A stretch of DNA of 64,000 bases from Deefgea tanakiae (lineage in GTDB: Bacteria > Pseudomonadota > Gammaproteobacteria > Burkholderiales > Chitinibacteraceae), in the NCBI RefSeq assembly GCF_019665765.1, contig NZ_CP081150.1, positions 2,108,001 to 2,172,000 of the forward strand. The letters are read 5' to 3'. The notes beneath the pieces are model-generated. The model was not told the origin of the DNA. It saw only the letters and a program-made list of their open reading frames with translations, and made no database searches. Of this stretch, positions 43,791 to 53,323 are shown piece by piece. How positions within the stretch are numbered: the first letter of the stretch is position 1; each line of letters starts with the position of its first letter. The translations under genes were made by a program, and so were the position numbers.

Positions 43791-44576
43791 ATGACCTCTT
43801 GGCCGCTCGATTTCTTTAGCAACACTCCTGCATTTGCCCCTATTCTGCCTTACCTAAATCGCTTTAGCCGCCCTCCTAGCCACGCTGATTGGCTGACTGT
43901 TAGCGAACACATCCAAACACAAGGCGGTGCGACAGTCCGATTTGTCGACCCCGATAGCATTACCCAGTATTACGAACTAGAAATTTATCAACTCGGCAAT
44001 GTAGCGACCCGACTCAATTGGCACGATACCTTCAATGCGATGGTCTGGCAGTCCTACCCCAAAAGTAAAGTAGCGCTCAATGCACTGCACTATCACGCGA
44101 TGCAAAACAATCAAGGAGCCGCGCGCGGCGCACAACGCGATGCCGCTACCTTGTTTGACGAATGTGGCTTTATTCTGCCGTACAGCAATCTAGCTCTGCT
44201 TGAGTTGATGATTTCGCATGAATGGCATGAGTTATTTGTGACCCATGCACAAAGCTGGGGTACAGAAATTAATGCTCTGGTTTTTGGCCACGCGACATTT
44301 GAAAATTTACTGAGCCCATTTATTGGTTTAACTGGAAAATGTTGGCCGGTTCAAGTCGAACAAAGTTTTTTCAAACTCGATTTAGCCGCGCAGCGCCAAC
44401 ATTTGGATCAAATTATCGCGGAACAAATTGATCAAGGCTGGCTGCAACGCCCACGCCAACTCCCGCCCCTCCCTTACTTAGGTATTCCAAAGTGGTGGCC
44501 AGAACAAGATGCCGCGTTTTACGACAATCAAAACTATTTCCGCACCCGTCGCACCACAAATCCGCCCGCACCATAA
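43791..44576 (+). CDS. DUF3025 family protein
   Basis: 261 residues from the ATG at 43791. Matches DUF3025 in order: VRFVDPDS, YYELEIYQLGNVATRLNWHDTFNA, WQSYPKSKVALNALHYH, DAATLFDECGFIL, ISHEWHELF, and VFGHATFENLL. The His/Asp-rich conserved positions hint at an enzyme, but no function is established. No operon partner; about 170 bp to the sigma-54 promoter of amt. Confidence 0.88.
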   Translation: MTSWPLDFFSNTPAFAPILPYLNRFSRPPSHADWLTVSEHIQTQGGATVRFVDPDSITQYYELEIYQLGNVATRLNWHDTFNAMVWQSYPKSKVALNALHYHAMQNNQGAARGAQRDAATLFDECGFILPYSNLALLELMISHEWHELFVTHAQSWGTEINALVFGHATFENLLSPFIGLTGKCWPVQVEQSFFKLDLAAQRQHLDQIIAEQIDQGWLQRPRQLPPLPYLGIPKWWPEQDAAFYDNQNYFRTRRTTNPPAP

Positions 44577-44689
44577 TAAGGCGCACCGCGCCATTTTGAA
44601 TCCATATCAATGCACCAAGGCAGAATCGCCACGCACCACTGCCGTTAAAAAATAAAAATACCTCAAATAAAACAGCAAGATAATGAATT

Positions 44690-44705
44690 TGGCACAATGC
44701 TTGCT
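44690..44705 (+). promoter_or_regulatory. Sigma-54 promoter of amt
   Basis: TGGCAC-AATGC-TTGCT is a perfect -24/-12 match to the RpoN consensus TGGCACN5TTGCW, 48 bp before the amt start. Several GCACC half-sites (for example near 44584, 44612 and 44634) lie where NtrC could bind, but none forms a full palindrome. Confidence 0.92.
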
Positions 44706-44752
44706 TTTAGTGCGCTCACTATAAAAAACTCACTACTTCTGGAGAGATGAGG

Positions 44753-45949
44753 ATGAGCGCAAACAGTAGCGACGTACTATTTATTTTATTAGGCGCGATT
44801 ATGATTTTGGCGATGCATGCCGGTTTTGCTTTTTTAGAACTAGGCACCGTACGCAAAAAAAATCAGGTCAATGCATTAGTCAAGATTCTCACTGACTTTG
44901 CCGTATCGACTATTGCTTACTTCTTTATCGGCTACAGCATTGCCTATGGTGTGAGCATGGTCGCCCCTGTGAGCGAGCTCAATGTGGCAAGCGGTTACGG
45001 CATGGTGAAATTCTTTTTCTTGGTTACCTTTGCCGCAGCGATCCCCGCCATCGTATCAGGCGGTATTGCTGAACGCGCAAAATTTCACCCACAAACAGCA
45101 GCAACTTTTATCTTGGTCGGTCTGGTTTACCCCTTCTTTGAAGGTATGATTTGGAATAATAACTTCGGCGTACAAGACTGGATGAAAGCGAGCTTTGGCG
45201 CGACTTTTCACGATTTTGCTGGCTCGGTAGTCGTTCATGCCGTGGGTGGCTGGATTGCGCTTGCTGCAGTACTCCATCTGGGCGCGCGTCGTGGTCGCTA
45301 CACCAAAGAAGGCCGCGTCGCCGCACACCCACCCTCAAGTATTCCATTCTTAGCACTCGGCGCTTGGATTTTAATCGTGGGCTGGTTTGGTTTTAACGTG
45401 ATGAGCGCGCAAAAAATCGAAGGCATCTCTGGCCTTGTCGCACTGAATTCACTTATGGCCATGGTCGGCGGCACTCTGGTTGCCACTATGGTCGGCAAAA
45501 ATGATCCCGGTTTTATTCATAACGGCCCGCTCGCTGGTTTGGTTGCAGTTTGTGCTGGTTCAGACATCATGCACCCGATTGGTGCGTTGGCTGTAGGTGG
45601 AATTGCGGGCGGCATGTTTGTCTATCTATTTACCCTCACGCAAAATAAATGGAAGATCGACGACGTACTCGGTGTTTGGCCTATGCACGGCATTTGCGGC
45701 GCATGGGGAGGTATTGCCGCCGGCATCTTTGGTAGCGAGGCTTTGGGCGGTATGGGAGGGGTGAGTATCCTCGCTCAAATCGTAGGTACGCTGATGGGTG
45801 TTGTGATTGCCTTTGTGGGTGGCTATATCGTCTACGGCCTATTGAAGAAGACGGTTGGGATTAGATTGACTGACGAAGAAGAGTTTAACGGCGCTGATTT
45901 GAGCATTCATCAAATTTCAGCCAGCCCTGAACGTGAGACCAATTGGTAA
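44753..45949 (+). CDS. amt: Ammonium transporter
   Basis: 398 residues from the ATG at 44753 (GGAGAG eight bases upstream; the ATG at 44747 is too close). Eleven or so TM helices. The pore His pair is seen in DFAGSVVVHAVGGWIAL and GVWPMHGICGAWGG; FAFLELGTVRKKN near the start and ENNFGV-like WNNNFGVQDW are typical of Amt. It carries NH4+/NH3 into the cell. The sigma-54 promoter fits nitrogen-limitation control. No glnK is next to it. Ends in a terminator. Confidence 0.95.
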   Translation: MSANSSDVLFILLGAIMILAMHAGFAFLELGTVRKKNQVNALVKILTDFAVSTIAYFFIGYSIAYGVSMVAPVSELNVASGYGMVKFFFLVTFAAAIPAIVSGGIAERAKFHPQTAATFILVGLVYPFFEGMIWNNNFGVQDWMKASFGATFHDFAGSVVVHAVGGWIALAAVLHLGARRGRYTKEGRVAAHPPSSIPFLALGAWILIVGWFGFNVMSAQKIEGISGLVALNSLMAMVGGTLVATMVGKNDPGFIHNGPLAGLVAVCAGSDIMHPIGALAVGGIAGGMFVYLFTLTQNKWKIDDVLGVWPMHGICGAWGGIAAGIFGSEALGGMGGVSILAQIVGTLMGVVIAFVGGYIVYGLLKKTVGIRLTDEEEFNGADLSIHQISASPERETNW

Positions 45950-45977
45950 GTTGTATCAACGCTTCGAATCTGAGATC

Positions 45978-46004
45978 AAAAACCCGCTTCATAGCGGGTT
46001 TTTA
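45978..46004 (+). terminator. Terminator of amt
   Basis: AAACCCGCT/AGCGGGTTT stem with loop TCAT and T-run. Confidence 0.92.
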
Positions 46005-46081
46005 CATGTTCGTTAAGTTTTTCTTCTTATGCATGAAACATAAGCACATTACGATGTATTAATCTGTAGCCCACTCATTGA

Positions 46082-46630
46082 ATGGCCATGAACTCCATAC
46101 CCACTAGTATGCTCAAAACCATCTTTCGAAAAACGTCTGCTGGTGATCAAGAGATATTAACTCGCCAGCTCGGTTTATCCGCTAAACAGCGGCGAGTCTT
46201 GATTTTAATAGATGGCGAGAAATCCATTGGCGCACTCAATCGCTTGGTGCTGGCAGTTGATTTACTGCCCGCGATTAGCAGGTTAAAAGAACTTGAACTC
46301 ATCCAATCGGAGCAAAATCAGCAATTAGAACAGATAAAAATCAAACCCCAGCCGATTCAAGCACCGCAGACCATTCAAGTTCAATATTTGACTGCAAAAC
46401 CCACTTTAGATTCTGTACGCCTAAATGCAATTAAAGCCCTGATGATCGACAGCTCAGAATCACTACTAGGGGTATTTGGGAAGACCTTAGTTGAGAAAAT
46501 CAAAGTGCTTAATGATGAATCTGAGCTAAGTAGCACGATCACACAATGGAATCTCAGCCTGCGCGAATCGAAAAAAGGCCAACATCATGCGGAGCAATAC
46601 TTAGAAGCAATTAAAACACTGATGAAATAG
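46082..46630 (+). CDS. Hypothetical protein, possible regulatory helix-turn-helix-like
   Basis: 182 residues, unknown family. The N-terminal part (LSAKQRRVLILIDGEKSIGA then LNRLVLAVDLLPAISRLKEL) looks like a small winged-helix-like module found in some betaproteobacterial regulators; a Gln/Pro-rich linker (residues ~80-105) and a helical C-terminus follow. No signal peptide, no TM. It is followed 59 bp later by the TraB-like gene. Confidence 0.55.
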   Translation: MAMNSIPTSMLKTIFRKTSAGDQEILTRQLGLSAKQRRVLILIDGEKSIGALNRLVLAVDLLPAISRLKELELIQSEQNQQLEQIKIKPQPIQAPQTIQVQYLTAKPTLDSVRLNAIKALMIDSSESLLGVFGKTLVEKIKVLNDESELSSTITQWNLSLRESKKGQHHAEQYLEAIKTLMK

Positions 46631-46689
46631 CGCAATATCAAGTGCAACGATATACTGAGCACCTGCCCATTTTACTTAGGTTTGCTCTA

Positions 46690-47592
46690 ATGTTTGCTCG
46701 AATTAGCTCTTCAGTGTTTGCCGCATTCGCCGCGTTGAGTGTTGTCACTTCTCCTGCAGTTTTAGCCGCGCCAAGCAATCAAGCGATTCTGTGGAAAGTT
46801 GAAAAAGAAAATACACCAAGTTCTTGGCTGCTCGCCACCATCCCCGCAACGAACAAGCAATTAGCTGAATTTACTCCTGCCACACTAAAGGCACTCAGCG
46901 ATTCAAAATACATTGGCACAGAGTTTCATAACGATATCAATTCGGTCGTTGAAATGGCGCAAACCATGCTGGATGATAAGCCTAGCCTAGAACAAAAAAT
47001 CGGCAAAGATAATTTTGCTAAGCTAGTGCCATTACTTGAGGCGCGTGGCTACCCGAGCACCGTAACAGCGAAACTCAAGCCATGGGCTGCAATTATGATG
47101 TTGCTTTCTCCACGCCCAGCCAAAGATATCATCCCAATGGATGATCGATTGCTAAAATACTCAATGGAAAATAGTCGCAAATACTTTGCAGTAGAATCCG
47201 TAGAGCAGCAATTAGCCCCCTATCAAGCGATTCCTGCCGATAAACAAATCCCTGTTTTAAGCGCCTTAATCAAAAACGAAGCCAAATTAGAACAAAACTT
47301 CACCAAAATTATTGCTGCATATCAGCAGCAAGACTTGGATAAAGTAAAACAACTCTTACAAGATGAAACCATCGCTATGGAGCCTAAAGAGCGCGAATGG
47401 TACAAAAAATGGCGTCTACAGACGATCAGCCAGCGCAATAAAGTCATTGTAGAGCGCCTCAAGATTCCATTTGAAAAAGGCGATTCATTCGTAGGCATTA
47501 GCGCTGCACAACTACCAGGTAAAGATGGCTTATTGGCGCAGCTGCGCGCTGCAGGTTACCGTGTTACGCCAGTAACAAAGGCGAGCAAATAA
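46690..47592 (+). CDS. TraB/GumN family protein with degenerate active motifs
   Basis: 300 residues from the ATG at 46690. Signal peptide (ISSSVFAAFAALSVVTSPAVLAA). The fold markers of TraB/GumN are present: ILWKVEKENTPSSWLLATI, IPMDDRLLKYS, FAVESVEQQL, RLKIPFEKGDSFVGISAAQL, PGKDGLLAQLRAAGYRVTPV. In typical members the first block reads LxGTIHxG and the last GAGHLxG; here they read LATIPAT and SAAQLPG, so both conserved His are gone. Periplasmic, role unknown. Its TAA overlaps the ATG of the next gene, so the two are translationally coupled. Confidence 0.8.
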   Translation: MFARISSSVFAAFAALSVVTSPAVLAAPSNQAILWKVEKENTPSSWLLATIPATNKQLAEFTPATLKALSDSKYIGTEFHNDINSVVEMAQTMLDDKPSLEQKIGKDNFAKLVPLLEARGYPSTVTAKLKPWAAIMMLLSPRPAKDIIPMDDRLLKYSMENSRKYFAVESVEQQLAPYQAIPADKQIPVLSALIKNEAKLEQNFTKIIAAYQQQDLDKVKQLLQDETIAMEPKEREWYKKWRLQTISQRNKVIVERLKIPFEKGDSFVGISAAQLPGKDGLLAQLRAAGYRVTPVTKASK

Positions 47593-48632
47593 TGATGCCA
47601 TCTCGAACTTTGCCTGGTACAGAACTTACGGTCTCTAGTTTGTGCCTCGGCACGATGACTTTTGGTGAACAAAACACCGAAGTGGAAGCTCATGCACAAC
47701 TCAATCGAGCAATTGAATGTGGCATCAACTTTATTGATACGGCTGAAATGTATCCTGTGCCAGCCAAGGCTTCGAGCCAAGGTTTAACTGAATCATTTAT
47801 CGGCAGCTGGTTAAAACATCAAGTACGTGAGCGCATTGTGCTGGCGAGTAAAGTGTCAGGCCCCAATCGAGGTATGGAATGGATTCGTGGCGGCCCTCAA
47901 CTGAATCGTGAGCAGATTATTGCCGCTTGTGATGCCAGCTTAAAACGACTGAATACTGACTATATCGATTTATACCAGCTGCATTGGCCAGCTCGGCATG
48001 TGCCGATGTTTGGTCAAACCTATTATGAGCCCAGCCAAGAATACAGCAACACACCGACGCTGCTTGAGCAGTTATCCGCACTGAATGAATTAGTACAGCA
48101 AGGTAAAGTTCTGTATATCGGCGTTTCTAATGAAACGCCGTGGGGGGTGTCAGCATTGACCCAATTAGCCGATCAACACAATCTACCTCGTATTCGTACC
48201 ATTCAAAATGTTTATAACTTAATCAACCGAAATTATGATCACGGTTTAAGTGAGACCTGCCATCGTGAAGAGGTCAGTTTATTAGCCTATAGTCCACTCG
48301 CTTTTGGTTTACTCAGCGGCAAATATCTAGAAAACCCCAAAGCTGATGGCCGGATGACACGCTTTGCCAATTTTGGACAGCGCTATCTAAAACCGCAAGT
48401 ACCACCTGCTGTGTCCGCATTTTGTGAACTAGCAGCGCGTCATCAGATCAATCCTGCACAAATGGCTTTAGCATGGCTACAAAGTCGCTGGTACGTTGCA
48501 AGCACGATTATTGGTGCAACCAGTTTGCAGCAGCTTAATGAGAATATGGCCAGCAACGAGATCAAACTCAGTGACGACTTATTAGCAGAAATAGAAGCCA
48601 TTCATCGTCTATCACCTAGCCCTGCGCAATAA
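47592..48632 (+). CDS. Aldo/keto reductase (Tas-like)
   Basis: 346 residues; the ATG overlaps the preceding stop (TAATG). NADP-dependent oxidoreductase with TIM barrel: LCLGTMTFGEQNTEVEAHAQ, the catalytic Asp/Tyr in FIDTAEMYPVP, Lys in VLASKVSGP, His in DLYQLHWPAR, and VYNLINRNYDHGL. Length and LGTMTFGEQ match the Tas subgroup. Physiological substrate unknown. Coupling to the TraB-like gene is odd and may be shared regulation only. Confidence 0.93.
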   Translation: MMPSRTLPGTELTVSSLCLGTMTFGEQNTEVEAHAQLNRAIECGINFIDTAEMYPVPAKASSQGLTESFIGSWLKHQVRERIVLASKVSGPNRGMEWIRGGPQLNREQIIAACDASLKRLNTDYIDLYQLHWPARHVPMFGQTYYEPSQEYSNTPTLLEQLSALNELVQQGKVLYIGVSNETPWGVSALTQLADQHNLPRIRTIQNVYNLINRNYDHGLSETCHREEVSLLAYSPLAFGLLSGKYLENPKADGRMTRFANFGQRYLKPQVPPAVSAFCELAARHQINPAQMALAWLQSRWYVASTIIGATSLQQLNENMASNEIKLSDDLLAEIEAIHRLSPSPAQ

Positions 48633-48666
48633 GTTTTTTTTAAAAAATTTAACAATTCACAGACAT

Positions 48667-48696
48667 AAAAAAAACCGCTCATTTGAGCGGTTTTTT
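48667..48696. terminator. Bidirectional terminator
   Basis: AAAAAACCGCTC/GAGCGGTTTTTT stem with loop ATTT between convergent aldo/keto reductase and ABC ATPase genes. Confidence 0.93.
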
Positions 48697-48714
48697 GTTT
48701 CTTGCTGATTTGAA

Positions 48715-49818
48715 TTAGCGAATGCGTTTGAATGCAAGGCCTTCAGCATCAAATAACATGCAGTGTTTCTCTGGGAACACAATACGAACTGTATCGCCAA
48801 ATTTCAAACCGGTCATGTTAGCTGGTAATTTCAGGCAGATAATTTCGTTAACACCTGGAATTTCAACATAGGCCAGAACGATATCACCCAAATGTTCAAC
48901 CAAATCAATCTTGGCAGGAATTGAACCCGCAACGCTTTCATCAGCCAATTCAATGTGCTCTGGACGAATACCCAAAGTCACTTTATCGCCTACTTTCGCA
49001 TTGCCAGGCTGAACTGCAGCACGTGCTGTAATACCCTTAGGCAAACGAACCACTGCAGCACCTTGTTCAACCGTCACGAGTTGTGATTCAAACAAGTTCA
49101 TTTTCGGCGAACCCAGGAAACTTGCTACGAACAAGTTGGATGGATTTTCGTACATTTCAAGCGGGCTACCCACTTGCTGGATGATACCAGCATTAAATAC
49201 AACGATACGATCAGCCAAAGTCATTGCTTCAACTTGGTCATGCGTTACGTAAAGCATGGTTGTTTTTAATTCTTGGTGCAACTTAGACAATTCAACGCGC
49301 ATATTCAAACGAAGTGATGCGTCCAAGTTAGACAACGGTTCATCCAATAAGAACACTTTTGGATTGCGAACAATCGCACGACCAATTGCCACACGCTGGC
49401 GCTGACCACCTGACAATGCTTTTGGCTTGCGATCAAGCAAATGGGTCATTTGCAAGATTTCAGCGGCTTTTTTAACGCGTTGATCGATGTCTGTCTTTGG
49501 TGTGCCTGCAAGTTTCAGTGCAAAGGCCATATTGTCATACACGCTCATGTGCGGGTATAGCGCATACGACTGGAACACCATCGCAATACCACGTTTTGAT
49601 GCATGCACATCATTAGCAAGGGTATCGCCGATGTACAACTCACCAGCAGTGATGTCTTCCAAGCCTGCAATCATACGCATCAGAGTCGATTTACCGCAGC
49701 CTGATGGGCCAACGAATACAACAAACTCACCATCTTTAATTTCTAAATCCACACCTTTGATCACGCAAACATCTTTGGTGTAGTTTTTCTTAATATTTTT
49801 AAGTGTAATGCTAGCCAT
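48715..49818 (-). CDS. Sugar ABC transporter ATPase (MsmX/UgpC/MalK type)
   Basis: 367 residues from the ATG at 49818 (AAGGAAC upstream). Walker A GPSGCGKSTLMRMIAGL, Q-loop FQSYALYPHMSV, signature LSGGQRQRVAIGRAIVRNPK, Walker B VFLLDEPLSNLDASLR, H-loop YVTHDQVEAM, and a C-terminal TOBE domain (LGIRPEHIELADES). Powers a CUT1-type carbohydrate importer with the two permeases and the binding protein upstream in the same direction. The nearby amino-sugar kinase suggests GlcNAc or chitobiose as cargo; this is inference. Confidence 0.95.
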   Translation of the reverse strand: MASITLKNIKKNYTKDVCVIKGVDLEIKDGEFVVFVGPSGCGKSTLMRMIAGLEDITAGELYIGDTLANDVHASKRGIAMVFQSYALYPHMSVYDNMAFALKLAGTPKTDIDQRVKKAAEILQMTHLLDRKPKALSGGQRQRVAIGRAIVRNPKVFLLDEPLSNLDASLRLNMRVELSKLHQELKTTMLYVTHDQVEAMTLADRIVVFNAGIIQQVGSPLEMYENPSNLFVASFLGSPKMNLFESQLVTVEQGAAVVRLPKGITARAAVQPGNAKVGDKVTLGIRPEHIELADESVAGSIPAKIDLVEHLGDIVLAYVEIPGVNEIICLKLPANMTGLKFGDTVRIVFPEKHCMLFDAEGLAFKRIR

Positions 49819-49869
49819 TTTGAGTTCCTTAATTTCTGAATTGGGTATATTTAAAGCAGCCAATGCATC

Positions 49870-50802
49870 TTATTTAACAGCACCATCCATACCAGAGATA
49901 AAGTAGCGCTGCGTGAAGGCGAAGAAAATCAATACAGGGATTACAGTCAATACAATGGCTGCCATCAAGGTATTTTGTGAACCAGCCAGCGGGCCTGTTA
50001 AATCATTAAATACACCAACTGCCAATGGCTGCATTTCTTTTGATCGCATGATAATCGACGGCCAAATGAAGTCATTCCATGAGTTCACCAAAGTGAAAAT
50101 ACTCAAAGCAGCAAGTGAAGGTACTGTCACTGGCAACATAACGCGCCATAAAATTTGCATTTCGGTAGCGCCGTCAACACGTGCGGCATCGATCAAATCT
50201 TGCGGAACAGCTTCAAATGCTTGCTTCATCAAGAAGATACCAAACGCACCAGCTACGCCAGGAGCAACAACAGCAAAGTAACTATTGATCCCCACAAAGC
50301 GTTTCCACGTTTCATCTGGGCTACCAAAAAATGCTTGCAACTCATTCATTACACGGCCAAATTTTGAAACCGTAATGTAGTTAGAGACAAAACCAGCTTC
50401 GATCGGCAACATCAAGGTAGCAATAATGGCAACGAAGATGAGATTACGACCAACAAATTTCATTCGGGCTAATGGGTAAGCGGCCAAGAGCGAAATGATG
50501 GCAGTAAAAATCACTGAAGCACCTGAGATAATAACCGAGTTAAAGAAGTATTTTGAAAATGGAATTTCAGTAAAAACACGCTCGAACCAAATAAACGTCA
50601 TACCGAAGGTGTAATTGCCAGCTGCATCCGCCGTCGTTGGCATAAAGCCTTCTGGAAACTTGTAGGCCGTTGAGCCATCTTGCGAAAGTGCAAATGCCAG
50701 AGCCCACAACAAAGGAAACACGGTGAAGAAGGCAAATAGCATTAAGCCTGTGTAATGCGCACTTGTCAGTACCGCTTTGTTTACTGCTTTACTTTTAAAC
50801 AT
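49870..50802 (-). CDS. Sugar ABC transporter permease (MalG type)
   Basis: 310 residues, six predicted TM helices. The cytoplasmic EAA loop EAVPQDLIDAARVDGATEMQ identifies it as the inner-membrane component that contacts the ATPase; the long first periplasmic loop with DGSTAYKFPEGFMPTTADAA is unusual but fits MalG-type permeases. Same-strand neighbour of the MalF-type permease, 20 bp apart. Confidence 0.93.
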   Translation of the reverse strand: MFKSKAVNKAVLTSAHYTGLMLFAFFTVFPLLWALAFALSQDGSTAYKFPEGFMPTTADAAGNYTFGMTFIWFERVFTEIPFSKYFFNSVIISGASVIFTAIISLLAAYPLARMKFVGRNLIFVAIIATLMLPIEAGFVSNYITVSKFGRVMNELQAFFGSPDETWKRFVGINSYFAVVAPGVAGAFGIFLMKQAFEAVPQDLIDAARVDGATEMQILWRVMLPVTVPSLAALSIFTLVNSWNDFIWPSIIMRSKEMQPLAVGVFNDLTGPLAGSQNTLMAAIVLTVIPVLIFFAFTQRYFISGMDGAVK

Positions 50803-50822
50803 AACAATTCTCCTCTATGTTC

Positions 50823-51701
50823 TTATTGTTTTTCGCCAAAGAAGCGGAATTGAAGCGCAGCCAGCAACACACAAAAGAATGTTACAACCAAGCCAGCAGC
50901 AGCCGATACGCCGAAGTTGAAATTCTTAAAGGCTTGATCATAGACATAGAACAGTGCGGTATAAGTTTCAGCTTTACCACTCGTCAAAACAACAACCTCT
51001 TGGAATACTTTCAATGCACCAATGGTTGAAAGCATGGTACATAACAAGATTGTTGGCTTCATCATCGGAACTGTAATCTTCCAGAAGCGATCCCAAGCAT
51101 TAGCACCATCCAAAATAGCCGCTTCTTCAACTTCGCTCGGAATACCTTGCAAACCTGCGAGGTAAAGAACCATGTAATAACCCAAACCTTTCCAGAACGT
51201 AAACAACATAATGGAATACATCGCGATATGTGGATTACCCAACCAGTCTATTTCAAGCATCGTTGTTTCAGGAAGCAAGAAAAACATATGACCAATTGAA
51301 GACAATATCGCATTCAGCATACCAGTGTAATTCAGTACAAAAGACCAAACCACACCCGCAATAGAAATTGCAGTAATTACAGGAATATAGTAAACCGCAC
51401 GAAAGAATGTCATACCTGGTAATTTATTATTTACTAATTTAGCAATTAGCAAAGAGAACAATTGAATTGGAGGTACAACCAACAAGAACAGCAAAGAATT
51501 TTTTACTGCTTGGTGAAATAGTTCTTCTTCCCATATGTGCTTAAAGTTAGCAAAGTTATTCCAAGTTGTTGCTCCCCCTGCAATCTCATAGTCATGAAAA
51601 GCCAAATAGGTGTTAAAACCCACAGGCCAAAAAACAAAAATACCCATCAAGATCAAGGCCGGTGCCAAGAAAAAGTAGGCTAACAGATTGGAGTTTTTCA
51701 C
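50823..51701 (-). CDS. Sugar ABC transporter permease (MalF type)
   Basis: 292 residues, six TM helices, N-terminus LLAYFFLAPALILMGIFVFW, typical of CUT1 permeases. EAA loop: QGIPSEVEEAAILDGANAWD. Partner of the MalG-type permease just downstream. It is separated from the binding-protein gene by 377 bp containing a strong hairpin, which could lower permease expression relative to the binding protein. Confidence 0.93.
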   Translation of the reverse strand: MKNSNLLAYFFLAPALILMGIFVFWPVGFNTYLAFHDYEIAGGATTWNNFANFKHIWEEELFHQAVKNSLLFLLVVPPIQLFSLLIAKLVNNKLPGMTFFRAVYYIPVITAISIAGVVWSFVLNYTGMLNAILSSIGHMFFLLPETTMLEIDWLGNPHIAMYSIMLFTFWKGLGYYMVLYLAGLQGIPSEVEEAAILDGANAWDRFWKITVPMMKPTILLCTMLSTIGALKVFQEVVVLTSGKAETYTALFYVYDQAFKNFNFGVSAAAGLVVTFFCVLLAALQFRFFGEKQ

Positions 51702-52027
51702 GTTTCGACTCTTCAGTGCGTTACAGACAAGGTAGATAATAACTCAAACCACGGCAATTGCGACTTGATATTAACCAAACCCAAGTGATTTACAATGCGG
51801 GATTATAACTTAAGCAATGCAATTTTTGCACATTTGCTGAGTGTTTTTAAGCATTCTCAATTACATCTCCAATGGATTAAATTGATCAACACTTTATTTA
51901 CAGCAACAATACGGTGCATCACATAATAATACCGCATCAGAATAGTGCAGTAGAAAGTACAAACAAAATTGCAGTAAGCATTTAAAACAAAACACAAGAA
52001 TAAATATAGCAACGCACAAAATAGAAA
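51702..52027. other. Intergenic gap between binding protein and permease genes
   Basis: About 325 bp, AT-rich, with no convincing ORF or extra promoter that I can identify. The only strong structure is the hairpin at 52028-52059 next to the binding-protein gene. Confidence 0.5.
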
Positions 52028-52059
52028 ATGGCGGCAATGCATTAAGCATTTACCGCCAT
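52028..52059 (-). terminator. Stem-loop after the binding-protein gene
   Basis: ATGGCGGTAAATGC/GCATTGCCGCCAT-type stem (one mismatch) with loop TTAA, followed by TTTTCTATTTT on the minus strand. It may be a partial terminator or an mRNA-protecting hairpin that keeps binding-protein mRNA more abundant than permease mRNA, as in other sugar operons. Confidence 0.7.
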
Positions 52060-52078
52060 ATTATTAATCCACTAAATA

Positions 52079-53323
52079 TTATTTAGCGAATGCTGCATTC
52101 CATGCTGCAACTGCTTCGTTCAAAGCTTGTTGAACTGGGATACGACCTTGGATAGCTGCGTCGATCTTGTCATTCATTACTTTGGTCAAAGCTGCTTCGT
52201 CAGCACCAGCTGGCAAGTCTTTTACCATGAAGTGACGAGTTTTATCAATTACCATGCCGCCCATTTTGAATGCTTTCTTGCCTGGATCAGTCATGTCATT
52301 CAAAGCTGGATCTTTAGCTGCTGCTGCATTTGCCAATTTAGTTGAAGCAAATGTGTAAGAAGCTTTAGCGAATTGTTCTTGAGCCCATTCACCAGTGATG
52401 AAGTTACCTACAACACCTACTGACTTAAGATCTTTTTGGCCTTTTGGTACTACGTACATAGTAGTCCAGCCGCCAAATGCCAATTTACCGCTATCACCCA
52501 ATGGGAATGCAGTTACGTCAGCTGCTTTGTAAGCTGCTGGGTTTGCATCTTTAATTTTCTTAACTGCATGGCCGCCTTCAGCGAACATTGCAAAGCTGTT
52601 GTTAGCGAAACCAGCGATTTGCTTGTCAAAGTCAAGGTTAACGTCTTTTACGATCGTGCCTTCTTTGTATGCATCAGCAAATTTTTGTACCAAAGCTACG
52701 TGTTTTGGGCTGTTGAATGCTGCTTTGCCGTTTGCCATCAATGGCAAACCTTCAAACATGAACCAGCCAGTGAAGCCGTCTTGAAGTTTAGAAGCCCAAC
52801 CTGGTTTGCCAGTTGCTGCTTTGATTTTTTTAGCGGCAGCAAAAACGTCATCCAAAGATTTGAATTCAGCTTTAACACCAGCTTTAGCAAACATATCTTT
52901 GTTGAAAACCATAACAGCAGTTACTTGGTAAGAAGGGAAACCAAAGATTTTGCCGTCAACAGTTGCGTTTTGCAAAGCAGCAGAAGTGAATTGTGCTTTG
53001 TTGATGATGCCGTCAACTGGAGTCAACAACTTGCCAGACATTTCATTCATCCAGTCAGTTGGAACCAATGCCAAGCCTGGTACGTTGCCTTCAGCAACAG
53101 CAGCAACGATAGCTGGCTTCATTGCGCCCCAGCCCAAATCTTTGTGAACTAGTTCGATGCCATTGTTCAAGCTGTTGAATTTAGCAACAACTTCTTTGTG
53201 GTATGCATCGTAAGTTGGAGCCAAAGAGTGAGACCAGAACTCAACTTTAGTAGCAGCTTGAGCTGTTACAACAGAAGCAGCGAAAAGTGCTGCACCAACA
53301 AGAACGGAACGTTTAAAGTTCAT
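52079..53323 (-). CDS. Sugar ABC transporter substrate-binding protein
   Basis: 414 residues with signal peptide MNFKRSVLVGAALFAASVVT then AQA. Mature start TKVEFWSHSLAPTYDAYHKE, typical of family 1 (UgpB/MalE-like) binding proteins; PGLALVPTDWMNEM, IFGFPSYQVTAVMVFNKDMF and FAMFAEGGHAVKKI follow. First gene of the transporter set. Codon use is strongly biased (GCA/GCT, AAA), suggesting high expression. Ligand not provable from sequence; amino sugar favoured by context. RBS AGGAG. Confidence 0.92.
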   Translation of the reverse strand: MNFKRSVLVGAALFAASVVTAQAATKVEFWSHSLAPTYDAYHKEVVAKFNSLNNGIELVHKDLGWGAMKPAIVAAVAEGNVPGLALVPTDWMNEMSGKLLTPVDGIINKAQFTSAALQNATVDGKIFGFPSYQVTAVMVFNKDMFAKAGVKAEFKSLDDVFAAAKKIKAATGKPGWASKLQDGFTGWFMFEGLPLMANGKAAFNSPKHVALVQKFADAYKEGTIVKDVNLDFDKQIAGFANNSFAMFAEGGHAVKKIKDANPAAYKAADVTAFPLGDSGKLAFGGWTTMYVVPKGQKDLKSVGVVGNFITGEWAQEQFAKASYTFASTKLANAAAAKDPALNDMTDPGKKAFKMGGMVIDKTRHFMVKDLPAGADEAALTKVMNDKIDAAIQGRIPVQQALNEAVAAWNAAFAK

